In this document: piece by piece, positions 45,513 to 55,869 of the stretch
How the letters are laid out: each line of letters opens with the position of its first letter
How positions within the stretch are numbered: position 1 is the stretch's first letter
NCBI GenBank assembly: GCA_949987565.1
Contig: OX465110.1
Location: 16,718,394 to 16,782,393 of the forward strand
From: Luidia sarsii
Lineage: Eukaryota; Echinodermata; Asteroidea; Paxillosida; Luidiidae
Reading direction: 5' to 3'
DNA length: 64,000 bases
Translations under genes and position numbers: made by a program
The notes under the pieces: generated by a model
What the model was told of the DNA's origin: nothing
Database searches by the model: none
The model's input: the letters and a program-made list of their open reading frames with translations, nothing else

Positions 45513-46013
45513 AGTAAGTAGGAGTACTTCTCAATAGTACTACTACAAGTACTAGTACTATTACTAGTACTAGTACTACTAGTACTTAAACTACTTACTA
45601 GGTACCCCCAGAACTGTGGGGTTCTACGCCGTCCGCTGCTCTCCCGACCGGAACCCCACAGATAACTAGGCTTTTTCCCATAGGCTTCTGTGTAACGTTC
45701 ACTAGTGCTGTGGCATAGGGATCAGCAGGTTCAGCATAACTCCTAAAATACTGCTTCATTTGGCCCAAGATTTCTAGCAAATGTGGTTTACATACCACAC
45801 ACCTGTGTGCAACTGTCCATGTGGCGAAAATGTGTCGATTTCCCCCCCCCCCCAAAATGGGATGCTGCAACCAAATGATACTGTCAACTCTGCTCAAGAC
45901 CGCAGTTGTTGAAGACAGCTTGTAGTCGCCTGCTCCACAGCCGACCGATAATGATGATGTTAGACCCGCACACACCCTCACATGATATACATTTGGTTTA
46001 CTTTGATTTGCAG
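45513..46013. other. Upstream region of the RIPK1-like gene
   Basis: Contains the right half of the ACTAGT tract (to 45600), poly-C at 45842, and the acceptor TTTGATTTGCAG before 46014. Because that acceptor exists, a non-coding first exon probably lies further left; I could not place it or the promoter. Confidence 0.4.
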
Positions 46014-49000
46014 CATAGCTTTGGCACTTCTCGGGGGCAGTTCACGACAAGTTGCCAGTCACCATGGCTGTTGGGAAGGACGGAAACCAGGAACAAGACT
46101 TGACATCCTACCAGCCCTCTCTGAAGCCCTTGAGCAAGGAAGACCTGACACTGACAGAGCTACTGGGTGCGGGCGGATTTGGAGAGGTCCGAAAGGCGCG
46201 ACACAAGACCCTTGGCACTGTCGCCGTGAAAATTTGCCAGGAGGGGTAAGTTTGCCTGTGACTGTTTCTGATGTGTCATTTTCTGTCTGTTTAGTCGGTC
46301 AGGTAGTTGCTTGGTCGCTCGCTCTGTCACTCAATCAGTTGCTTGGGGTGCAGTCTGTGTGGGAACATGCCTTGATCATAAAGCCACAATAAGCGGCCAC
46401 CCCCATCTCTGTTTTTGATGTGCCCTGTCCACAGAAGGTTGAGTGAGAGACATCCAACAGCCCATGTTGCTGTCTTCGCTCATTTGGTACAGTCTTGAGT
46501 GACCCGGTAGATATTGGGTGCAGTGTTATAGCTAGGGTATTTTTAGTGGCAGTTTATTTAAATTTCACCAACAAGAAAGTCGTTCTCATGAATGAAGCCT
46601 CACGATTAGCAGCTGCGGTAAAAATTATGGCAACCAAACTTGTATTACATGTACTGTTAAATTTAATCAATTAATAATATTAAATTAAATTAATTAATTA
46701 ATTAATCAAATTAACTGTACTGCAAGTTTTGTAAAGTGAACAACAAAACTTGAAGAATAATGTACATGTTTGAAATGAATGTGTGTGCACTCGGTACGTG
46801 TTAGTAGACTTCCGCCAGCCCTTACAGTTGTTTTCTAACAAATGTTTATGTTTATTACAGTTATACTGGCAATTTTTCAAGTTTCGCGGTCAACCAAAGC
46901 GTATTTTCTAGAATTCTAGAAAAATGGAGAAGGATTTTTCATTCATTTCTTGAGATATAAGTTGAAAATTGCAAAATCACTCCGTGCGGCCGCGGTAGAT
47001 CGAGCCAAAATTACGGAGGGAAAAAAAAGGTCAAACTAGTGTTTTTCCACCGCCGTCCAAATTTGTCAATTATTTTACCCTCAAATAGAAGCCTGTATTC
47101 TCTTCTGTCTATTCATACCACTATCAAAGTTATTAACGAAGGGAATAATATTAAACTACATGTACGCGGAAACAACATTCGGAGACAAACGATGAAAGTT
47201 TCGTATTTTAGTTATAACCGATTTCCTTTGCGACGCTTGCGAGGATGGCAAGTCTAGGTGTGGTTACCGCCTATAGGTAAAGCCATAGCGACACTACAGG
47301 AGCAGTAGGGCCGAAACCAGACTATGCACGGCACATGTGTCATGACATAACATGTCTTTGCACACACTGTATCCTGCACAGTGCACGTGCACAGCGGCCA
47401 CGTGGTTGCATACGAGTACGCTGTGCTACTCAAGCCTGATCGGAACTTCCAGAAGTTATGCTACAAAAAAAGTAAAATTTATTTTACTACCGAAACCAAA
47501 CATAGATTGGGATAATAATGGGGTGAAAATAGTGCCGGTCGGAAGCATTGTTTTTCACCAGGAGTGGTGGACTGAAAATACACGTGCTGGTCGGCCCCGT
47601 CCACCGCCGACCAGCGTAGAACTCTATAACACTGATTGGGTGGTTGAATCCTACAGTTAACGCTCAAATGAGCAAGAACTGCATGAGCTTTCATTCTTCA
47701 TGTAGCTTTGTTTCCCCTTCATGTTAAACAGTGAGGTGTTTGATTGGCCACTTTGGGCATTCGTTTCCAAAAACCTTAGGAAACCAAGCACTTTAGGACG
47801 CACCTAATGATGCGTACAGGATTTTTCCTGGTAAATTGTGGTCAAGTGTTCATGCGATACCGTGCTATAGAATGTACATGTATGATCTTTGGAACATCAA
47901 CCTAGCACACCCACAGGAACACCAAACTCATTCATTCATTAAGCATACTATTGGTTGCCTGCACCCACAACATTCCAGTGTAAACCCTGCTTCATCGTCA
48001 GATGCATTTACTGTGTCAGATGCATTTAATATAGGAAGGTTTGCGGTGACACCATGTATAAGGTCTCTTAAAGAAGAGGTGTGGTTCTGAAAAGAACCTG
48101 AGTGGTAACTCGACGTTAAGAGACCTTATACATGGTGTCACCGCAAACCTTCCTATATTGATTAACTCACCATGCAAAGCCTTAAGTCTTATTCAGATGC
48201 ATTTACTGTGTCTGTGTCAATTGTGGATGGTGAATGAGGCCCCCAAAAAAGTTTTGTTTCCTATAACATGGCATCTGAAAAAAATGGGTAGGGAAAAAAA
48301 ATTATATATTCTTGAGCCAACATAAACGAGATTTACTTGCCGTATGCAGGGTTGGTTAATTTAAATCAAGTTGATTGAAATCACTTTCCCCCAAAAGACT
48401 TTAGAGTTGGGCCGTCAAAAGAGGGTCAGCCAGGAATTCAGAAGCACAACTCTTTTTTTTTTTTTGGGGGGGGGCCTAATTAGTACAAGGTAATAGTTCT
48501 ACAAATTGCCACTTCTCCCCTCGCTCACAAAGCTTGTTGAAGAACAAGGACACCTTGCAGAGAATCACCAAAGAGGTGCAACGGATGACGGACACCTCCT
48601 TCACCATGTACGTGGTCCAAATCCTTGGCACCATCAGCCCCGATATGCACACTCCCTGCTGGATCGTCATGGAGTACATGGAGCTGGGCTCTCTTCGGAG
48701 CTTTCTGGAGAGCCTGCAGGACTCGAGTGTGCCATCGGCACTCCGCGTCTTCATGCTGTACGAGATGTCCCTGGGGATGAACTATCTGCACAGCCTGAAG
48801 CCTGCCATAATCCATAGGGACCTGAAGCTGGCCAACGTTTTCCTCGCTCTCGGCTATAAGGCCAAGGTAATGGACATGGTCTTCTCATTGGCCGCCATTG
48901 GCCTGCTTGGCCACCAATTAACTTGATGGCCTCCATGATTGCCAATACCCTTGATGACAGTTGTTGGCCATCACAGCCAATATTACCCTTCATGGCCACC

Positions 49001-52000
49001 ATTGGCTTCCATGGATACCATTGGCCTTCAGGGCTGCCATTGGCCTTCACAAATGCTCTTGGACTTCACAGCCACTATTAGCATTCAAGGCCACCATTGG
49101 CCTTCATGGCTGCTATTGGCATTCATGACCACTATTAGCTTTCATGACTGCCATTGGTCTTCACAAATGTTATTGGCCTTTATGGCCATAAATGACCTTC
49201 ACAAATACTGTTGGCTTTTATGGCTCATATGCTATTAGTCTTCATGACTGCCATTGGCCTTCACGGCTACTGTTAGTCTCTAAGTCGGCTATTGGCCTCT
49301 TCATGGCCCATATCAGCCTTCATGACTGCCATCGACCTTCATGGCTACTTTTGGTTTCTGAGGCTGCTATTGGCCTTAATGACTGCCACTGAAGCACTAC
49401 AAACATCTTGGTTTTGCTTGGGTGTGTATGTCATCATCTCTTCACTACAGATTGGTGACCTTGGACTTGCAACAGTTGACACTTCAGATAGCAACCAAAT
49501 TCCATACGGCGGCACAGTGTCGCACATGCCCCCTGAACAAGAGGTTACAACCAAGTTTGATGTGTTCAGGTAAGGCCTGAGTGAACTTTGTTTAGCTCCC
49601 TGGTCTAGCCAGTGTTCCAATGCCATAAGTCAACTTGCAGTGGACAAAGACTCTGTCATCAGTCTCTGGCTGTCTGTAGACTCATGCATGGTAACTTTAA
49701 ATGATCATTCGCAAGACGATGAGCGATAAACAGAAACCATACAGCCTATCACAACTTACGATGGGTTATCAATTGTAAGTTGGGATATGATGCATCGTAA
49801 GTTCATAACTCAACTTACGATGGATAACCCTTCATTGGTTTTCATAGGTCATACGGTTTCTGTGCAGCTCACCTTGACTTGGGATTGATCGTAAGTTACG
49901 ATGAGTTTGACGGAAATCAAGCACTGGTCGGAGAAGCTCTTAGCAACTGCAACAGCCATAGCCACCAACACTGAACCTCAGCTCTAAGTTCTAACAAGGC
50001 CAGTGTATCTCACGTCATGGTTTGCTCAAGGGCATAATGTACTGAGGGACATGCGTAGTGCAGCACACTGGCACACTGTTGGTGGGAACTTTAGCTGGTG
50101 GCTGGTGGGTGAGTGGGGTGCCACCGCGCGGTGGTGGCTCATCCAATTATTGGCCTCCCATTCCACCCCCTACCTACCCCCCCCCTCCTTACCAGTCCTG
50201 CTACCTCCCCCTTACAATAAGACTACCCAGGAGTCCATCCAGCTCTTTCAAAATGACAGACTCTGCTCTTATCGTCTTTTTGTTTACCCTTGAAGCTTTG
50301 GCATAACCACGTGGGAATTGTCTACGGGCCAATATCCATTTCACAGTAAGTTGAGACAGTGCAAAATGGTTGTTCTGTTTTTCTTGGTGTACTTGTATGT
50401 CTTGACTCACTGTTCGCTGGTTGGGAGAAATTGGCACAGTGTAATGGACCGAGGGAGGGATGGGTTTGTGAGTGGGTTGATGGGTGGGTGGTTGGGACTG
50501 GGTGTGGGTGGTTGGTTGGGTTTGTTGGTCAATGGTTGGGTTGGTGATTGGGTAGTGTACCTGGGTGGGTTTGACTTGTAGGGGTGTTGGGTTTGGGGAT
50601 AGGTGGTTTGGTTCATGGGTGGGTGGTTGGTTGGGTTTGTGGCTGGATGGTTTGTTGGGTTTATGGGTGGTTCGTCATAATGTGTTCCTGGTGGATGGGT
50701 TGGTTGGTTGGTTGGTTTGTTGGTGGGTGGTTTGGTGGGTCGGTTCTTGGTTGGTGACTGGGTTGATTGATTAAATTAATTAACTGATCAATCGTGCAAC
50801 ACAGTGACTCATTGATGGATCGAGTGATCAAACGCTCCAGTGTTTCTTGTTTTGTGGCTAGATTGTATTGACCAAACAGCACTCATCAAGATTAGCATTG
50901 AATGCAATCAGAGACCCGAAATGGAGCTTGTCCCTGACAATGAGCTTGATATTGTCAAAGAACTGATGAAAGAATCCTGGCATCAGGACCCAGAAAAGCG
51001 CCCCACATTTGAAGGTAGGCACCTACATGTATGCCAGTCACAGACGAATCGTCCTGACGCATAAACTTTCTTAAATTTTAGGGATAGCCCGACTTCCCTG
51101 GTTGTTGTTTTTTGTTTGTGTTTTTTTTTAGCGGCGGAAAAGCCATTGTTGTTGTTCTGTTGATTTTTTCCGGACAAAATCCCAAAGACTTTGCACAGGT
51201 ATTTTGTAAGAGGCACTTTTGCCATTGAACAAACGTTGAGTTTCACCAAACTTGGCAAATGCATAGAGCCCATGCTGAAGTTTGTCCTAGTGCAGTAACC
51301 TTGATGTCATCATGACATCATCACGTGCCACATGGCAGCACTTTAAAGGGGAAAATTTCAAACTCATTTGCAAAAAGCAAAAGTACTAGTTTGTTTGGTT
51401 TCAATTTCGCACTATATCTAAATTGGGTAAAGGTGTTTCCAAAAATTGCCATCATTCAACTGTGACCTCATCTCATTGATATATATGAGGTCATTATCAG
51501 ATTGTAACATTCGATCTAGCATATTTGGCCAACGGAGTGATATTTTTTTTTTTCATTTTTTCTGTTGGGAATATGGTTTAGAAACACCTTCCGTGTCCGA
51601 AATTACATGACGCAATCGTGACGTCATCAAAATGAGTTATTTTAAAGCATATTGGTCAATTTTCTCGAAATTTGGTGGGCAGCTAGCTATTGTACAAGAC
51701 ATTCAAATATGTTTGGAACTGATTGACCATTCTTTTTTTTTGTGATATTGTCCCATAGATTTTGTGCATACAATTTGTGCGCGGCAGCGAAGAGCGTACG
51801 TTGTAGCCTGGCGAATTTCCTTGCATGTTACGCACTCAGAGAAACCACTGTTATCTCTTCGCTGGGTATCGGGTCATTTTCATGCGCATGCATATCTCGG
51901 CTGTCAAAGTCCGAGTTGTCGATTTTAGACAGTTGTCTCCTCAAATCGTCCGCGCGGCCGTGAAATCAGGCCTTAATCAATTCGCACAAGTCGAGCTAAG

Positions 52001-55000
52001 AACGCACATTGCAGCCTGGTGAATTTCCCCACATCGGAAAAACCACCATCATCTCGTTGCTTGGTGTCAGGTCATTTTCACGCGAATGCGTAACTCAGCT
52101 GTCAAAGCCCAGGTTGAATTTGCTTACTATGATTTGGCATGAAGGGTATGGGTTCGAAATGCAGTTTTGCCAATTTCTTCGATTTTTTTAAAGAGTACCA
52201 TCTGCGTAAAAGCATTATGTTCTGTTTTGCAAATCTCTAGTTTTAAATGCTTTGCTTGTATTTTCTTTTGTTGGTTTGTTTATTTGTTTGATGGTAGGGG
52301 TGTGGGGGTGTTTGTTCATTCATTTTGTGGTTCTTTCATTTGTTCATTCATTTTGTGGTTCTTTCATTTGTTCATTCATTTTGTGGTTCTTTCATTTGTT
52401 CATTCATTTTGTGGTTCTTTCATCTATTCATCCATCCATTTAAAAAAAAAAAAATTTTTGGGGGGGGTTGGCTTTCAAGTCTGCTTGATGGATTAATGTG
52501 CCCTTTGTCACCTCCCGGCAGGCATAAAGGCAAAGTTTGAGGAGTACATGGGTGGACCCAGTCCACAATTTGAAAAGCAAGTGGGACGTGACAGGACCAC
52601 CCTCGACAAAATCCGGAGGGTGAGTATTTCCCCTCTCCCCGGGGCAGAAAACTAGCAACAATTGAAAGATTTGGACTTTTCACATTGTCTCAGTTGCTAA
52701 GCCGCGCAATATCGCCATAGCAATTTATGTGGTGGCGTCACTTGTGGTTCAGCAACGATGCCTCGATGTGGATTTAGGAGTGCGAGAAGTCTCTGGCAAT
52801 CATGCTGAGCCGTGGCCACTGTTTTAGCATCCTCAGGAGCACACAGCCATTGCTGCCTCGTTGGAGCAGAGCCAAGCAACATCAACACAGCATTGATTTT
52901 TTAAAAGTTGAGGACGCCTTCCTGTTTAACTTCCCACTTGTGTTCATTTCTCTCTTTTTTTCCCCTTTTTTTTTTGGGGGGGGTGGGTCACAAACTGTGT
53001 TCAGCATGTAGAGCCAAGGGCGAGCAAAGATGCCACTGACTCCAGCCCAATAAGGCGGAGAGGCAAGGGAGACAGTTTGGAGAATGCCCCGGGAGAGGCC
53101 AACAAGCCACAGCGCCTCAGGTCCAGGGAGGGCGATGCCGTAATTGGCCATCAGACACCACCGTCAACGTCGCCGTCGCCGTCGCCGTCGCCATCGCCGC
53201 CACTGTCACACGGGTCGGACCTGCTGCCGGAAATGGCCAACATGCGAATGGAGGACAACAACAACGTGAGATCCCCTGTGCAGGGTGGGTAGCCAGTTAC
53301 ACTGGAACATGGTCTGGTGGTGGCGCATCATAGGTGCAGTGGACAATGGCATCTGCACAGCGCCTGTGTTGGTCAACCCTGAAGGAAACTAGGCCACGTT
53401 GGCTGCCATTGTCGCGGCCGCTGTTGGCCCTTTTTGATAACCTTGGCTGCGTCCGATTTCATTGGCTACGGCTTGAAAGTACACGCGAGTCTATGGAAGT
53501 CGTCGACGAGCGGGTTCAGCCAGTTCCCATAGGGTTGCGTGTTACTTCTAGCCGCAGCCAATACATTCGGGCACAGCCTGATCATGGGCATTTGTGGTTG
53601 CAACTGGCCTTGATTAGTGGCCTCCATTCATTTAATATACCGGTAGGCACTGCAATTCTGTAACAAGCCAAGTTTTTGGTAATTTAATTTCCACAGAAAG
53701 TGACAGGAAGGTCACTCCGCCCCCCGTCCAGCAGGACAGCACCAGTCCATCGGGCCAACAAGCAGCAGGTTATTCACTCCCACAAGGTCAGTACAAGTTG
53801 ACCTCAATTGACCAATTGATTGATTGGTCAGTCAGTTGGTTGGGTCGTTGGGTCGTAGGTCATGTTTCATTATCGTTTATCTACGTTATTATTTCAGCCC
53901 AGATGCTGGGCAAGACCCTAAATGAATCAGTTTATTCGACAAAGAGGTCGTGGAAAACAGAACACACGTTGACTGAGTGTATTACCAGCTTTGAGTTGAG
54001 ATAACAGTTGTCAGGGAAGGGGAATGGGACACACTCAAGGTTTACACAGTAAGAGACTTATAATGTGACTTGCACTTGGGACTCAGTGTGTGTGACTCCG
54101 GACACAGAATCTGACTCAGCATAGACAACTCTTACTGGACCTTTGATGTCTCCAATACAAAACTGTACAATCGAACTGTTTCCCCTTTCAGATTGCATAA
54201 AAGTCAGTGTAAGTGGAAGTAACAATACGATAGTGATTGGGAGAAGCCAAAACAGCCCAGTGGGATACTCTCAGAACCCATCGGGAGCCCAGTTCAACCA
54301 ATTGGGCAGCCAGTTTAATCCACCAGCAGCCCATGTTCACCCAACAGGAGCCCAGTTTAATCTACAAGCATTCCACTCTGACTCATTGGGAAGCCAGTCT
54401 AACCCACCGGGAGCCCAGTGGAACCCACAAGTAAGCCACTTTAATGCACCGGGAGCCCAGTGGAACCCACAAGTAAGCCACTTTAATGCACCGGGAGCCC
54501 AGTGGAACCCACAAGTAAGCCACTTTAATGCACCGGGAGCCCATCAGAAACCATCAGGAAGCCAGTCTAACCCATCGGGAGCCCAGTGGAACCTATTGGA
54601 GAGCAGCTCGGCGCCGAGTGCTGCCAGCTCAGTAACAGTCCGGGGTAAGTGGAACAAGGTCCTGGCAAAATTCTGTCCATCAAAGACCAATTCGTAAAGA
54701 CCAATTACCATGCGGTGGGTTTTTTCTTTTCATGGAGTTGCATGTCAAGTCTCAGTCCAAGTCAGAGTCCGAGTCACAAGGTCCGAGCAGTAGGCCACAT
54801 GTTTGTATGGCATTGATCATGATGTAGTCTGGACCCCTAAATGTCTCATTAGAGGCTCTGTGCTCATCAGGTGCATTTTCTGCTTCGCAGACCCAAATGG
54901 AAAGGTCACCGAGGACCTGGTGAATGACTTGTCCCCTCTCATTGCGGGGGGTTACAAGAAGCTAGGCAGGGCGCTGGGCCTGACTGAACAAAAAATCGGC

Positions 55001-55674
55001 AACATTGAGGCTGATAACAACGGCGACCAAGAGGAGATGGGCCATCAGGTTATGGTGGCATGGATGCAGGCTTCACATGACATCAGCAGGGGAACCCTAG
55101 CGGCAGCCCTGAAAAAGGCTAATTTGATGGTTGTTTTGAGGAAGATGTGATGTAGGTGCCTATTCCTCCCTCCCTTCCTCCCTCCCCCCTCCCTCGCCCC
55201 ACCCTCCCTCCCCCTCCCTCCCTCCCTCTTCCATCCCTTTTATATATTATATATTAACAATGAGTCCAAATACATGTATCTTCACAGTACTTTTCTTTTT
55301 ATTATTACCATTTATTCCACCCTTAAAAGATTAGACAACTTAAAGGGGAATGCAACTAAAAAAATGTGATTGGGTGTTAAAAACAACCTACAATTACCTA
55401 TGAGCCACTCACGTACGATTTTCATAAAGAGAGAAAATTCATGAAATTCTAGAGCGTCCAGTGGTCAAATACTCGAATTTGCGTTCCTGTAGGTCGCCAT
55501 CTTTTTGAAGGTTCTAAAGATTTCTCCCCTGTTTTCAAGGGATTGGCTGTCTATTTTCGTAGATTTCCCAAAATTAATGTCTTTGATTGTTCAAATGTCT
55601 TATATTTTTCAAATGTCTTAGATTTATCCATGCCTTTTGTAAATACTATTGCCATGTTTTAAAAAAAAAATAAA
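46014..55674 (+). CDS. RIPK1-like: RIPK1-like kinase with RHIM-like motif and death domain
   Basis: In vertebrates RIPK1 is a cytosolic Ser/Thr kinase that relays death-receptor signals to NF-kB, apoptosis or necroptosis. Ten exons join with consistent phases: 46064-46245, 48533-48866, 49451-49569, 50296-50345, 50880-51014, 52522-52619, 53005-53284, 53697-53786, 54192-54644, 54891-55150. The CDS is 2001 nt, 666 residues; human RIPK1 has 671. Kinase domain about 28-280: GAGGFGEV (35-42), VAVK with K56, KEV (E75), HRDLKLAN (155-162), DLG (175-177), PPE, and DPEKRPTF. A linker rich in SPSPSP follows, then NNTIVIG with the IVIG core at 443-446, Q/N-rich 14-residue repeats, and a death domain at about 581-666 (LIAGGYKKLGRALGLTEQKI ... 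VMVAWMQ). Order and DLG, not DFG, point to RIPK1 rather than RIPK2 or RIPK3. The ATG at 46064 has context GTCACCATGG. AATAAA is at 55669-55674. Confidence 0.88.
46064..46245 (+). CDS. RIPK1-like: RIPK1-like exon 1 coding (P-loop and VAVK)
   Basis: Residues 1-61 start; ends with GG of a Gly codon before GTAAGT. It contains LTLTELLGAGGFGEVRKARH and TVAVKICQEG. Confidence 0.92.
46246..48020. other. RIPK1-like intron 1, mostly unrecognised
   Basis: AT-rich. Contains a TTAATTAA run at 46680 and a perfect 20-bp palindrome TTTTCTAGAATTCTAGAAAA at 46904-46923. Short frames are not supported as exons. Confidence 0.4.
48025..48165. mobile_element. Fold-back MITE, AAGGTTTGCGG family
   Basis: Left arm TATAGGAAGGTTTGCGGTGA and the matching right arm ending CCTTCCTATATTGATTAA; a shorter form of 15331-15503 with a partly deleted right arm. 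Confidence 0.85.
48533..48866 (+). CDS. RIPK1-like: RIPK1-like exon 2 (alpha-C to catalytic loop)
   Basis: Opens with the C that completes GGC, then LLKNKDTLQRITKEVQRM; hinge CWIVMEYMELGSLRSFLE; catalytic loop AIIHRDLKLANVFL. Ends YKAK before GTAATG. Confidence 0.95.
48875..49400. repeat. Degenerate GGCCTTCATGGC(T)GCCATT minisatellite
   Basis: About 20 degenerate copies of 24-30 bp with words CATTGGCCTTCA, TTCATGACTGCC and ATGGCTGCTATTGG. It fills RIPK1-like intron 2. Confidence 0.85.
49451..49569 (+). CDS. RIPK1-like: RIPK1-like exon 3 (activation segment)
   Basis: IGDLGLATVDTSDS to HMPPEQEVTTKFDVF, ending with AG of a Ser codon before GTAAGG. DLG replaces DFG and PPE replaces APE. Confidence 0.93.
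49695..49925. mobile_element. GATTTCAC-family MITE, rearranged copy
   Basis: Contains GACGATGAGCGATAAACAGA, inverted and direct CTTACGATGG words, and GATCGTAAGTTACGATGAGT. It looks like two overlapping copies in opposite directions. Confidence 0.65.
50296..50345 (+). CDS. RIPK1-like: RIPK1-like exon 4
   Basis: 50 bp encoding SFGITTWELSTGQYPFH, the conserved helix-F region ('V.SFG...WE..TG..PF'). It enters at phase 2 and exits at phase 1. The donor is GTAAGT. Confidence 0.9.
50440..50775. repeat. GGTTGGTTGGGT low-complexity tract
   Basis: G/T-rich sequence built of GGGTGGTTGG, GGTTGGTTTGTTGG words in RIPK1-like intron 4. Non-coding. Confidence 0.8.
50880..51014 (+). CDS. RIPK1-like: RIPK1-like exon 5 (kinase C-lobe end)
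   Basis: TLIKISIECNQRPEMELVPD through MKESWHQDPEKRPTFE. The acceptor ACCAAACAG is the weakest in the gene, but phase fits and the 'W..DPE.RPTF' motif is diagnostic. Confidence 0.88.
51060..51780. other. RIPK1-like intron 5, left part
   Basis: AT-rich, with a few ATGACATCAT and TGACGTCAT words (51310 and 51620). No exon seen. Confidence 0.4.
51785..52115. repeat. Two diverged tandem copies, about 205-bp period
   Basis: GTAGCCTGGCGAATTTCC...GGTCATTTTCATGCGCATGC...CTGTCAAAGTCC recurs about 205 bases later as GCAGCCTGGTGAATTTCC...GGTCATTTTCACGCGAATGC...CTGTCAAAGCCC. Confidence 0.65.
52305..52440. repeat. 28-bp minisatellite, about 4.5 copies
   Basis: The unit is TTCATTCATTTTGTGGTTCT then TTCATTTG. 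It lies in RIPK1-like intron 5 just before exon 6. Confidence 0.9.
52522..52619 (+). CDS. RIPK1-like: RIPK1-like exon 6
   Basis: GIKAKFEEYMGGPSPQF then EKQVGRDRTTLDKIRR. The acceptor is CCTCCCGGCAG and the donor GTGAGT. It follows the kinase domain. Confidence 0.85.
53005..53284 (+). CDS. RIPK1-like: RIPK1-like exon 7 (low-complexity linker)
   Basis: HVEPRASKDATDSSP to MEDNNNVRSPVQ, including a TCGCCG-repeat-coded SPSPSPSPSPP tract. The donor GTGGGT is acceptable but not strong. Confidence 0.8.
53697..53786 (+). CDS. RIPK1-like: RIPK1-like exon 8
   Basis: 90 bp: ESDRKVTPPPVQQDSTSP then QQAAGYSLPQ, phase 1 at both ends. The acceptor is AATTTCCACAG and the donor GTCAGT. Confidence 0.8.
54192..54250 (+). 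other. RHIM-like motif coding segment (IVIG at 54230-54241)
   Basis: Residues 443-446 are I-V-I-G, flanked by NNT and RSQN. RHIM amyloid cores in RIPK1/RIPK3 have Q at the second position; here it is V. Identification rests on position between kinase and death domain and on local context. Confidence 0.55.
54192..54644 (+). CDS. RIPK1-like: RIPK1-like exon 9 (RHIM-like core and Q/N repeats)
   Basis: Begins DCIKVSVSGSNNTIVIGRSQ, placing an IVIG tetrad in a Ser/Asn-rich context similar to RHIMs (usual core I/V-Q-I/V-G). It then runs into repeats of GAQWNPQVSHFNAP type. Phase 1 at both ends; donor GTAAGT. Confidence 0.85.
54376..54545 (+). repeat. 42-bp coding minisatellite in exon 9
   Basis: In-frame 42-bp units encoding about 14 residues (PGAQWNPQVSHFNA), three nearly perfect copies with degenerate ones on each side. 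Confidence 0.9.
54891..55150 (+). CDS. RIPK1-like: RIPK1-like exon 10 (death domain and stop)
   Basis: DPNGKVTEDLVNDLSPLIA, GGYKKLGRALGLTEQKIGNI, MGHQVMVAWMQASHD and AALKKANLMVVLRKM then TGA. Six-helix death-domain spacing with the W of 'VAWMQ' in helix 5 is kept. The DD sits at the extreme C-terminus as in RIPK1. Confidence 0.93.
55335..55525. mobile_element. TTAAAGGGGAATGC-type repeat in the 3' UTR
   Basis: Begins TTAAAGGGGAATGCAAC; the stretch AAAAACAACCTACAATTACC then TATGAGCCACTCACGTACGA is shared with 59795-59890. It lies within the presumed RIPK1-like 3' UTR. Confidence 0.7.
55669..55674 (+). terminator. Polyadenylation signal AATAAA
   Basis: A canonical hexamer about 520 bases after the RIPK1-like stop, in an A-rich run. 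Confidence 0.55.
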
Positions 55675-55869
55675 GTAAAGGGGAAAAAAGAACCCCAAAA
55701 GCAATTAAAAATATGAAACATCTGCTTCCGTAAAAAGGGAGATGAGGAGAGTTTGGGCATTCTTTGCAAGATCAAAAAATGGACGTGGGGATGTTGTAGA
55801 ATCTAACTTGGATCAATTAAAAAAGAAAATTATAAAAACATTTGTTGTTGTGTTTTTTATCATATCATC

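Noticed and set aside
47352..47660. 102-codon ORF in RIPK1-like intron 1
   Set aside because: No splice-consistent position, no recognised domain, and exons 1 and 2 join in phase without it.
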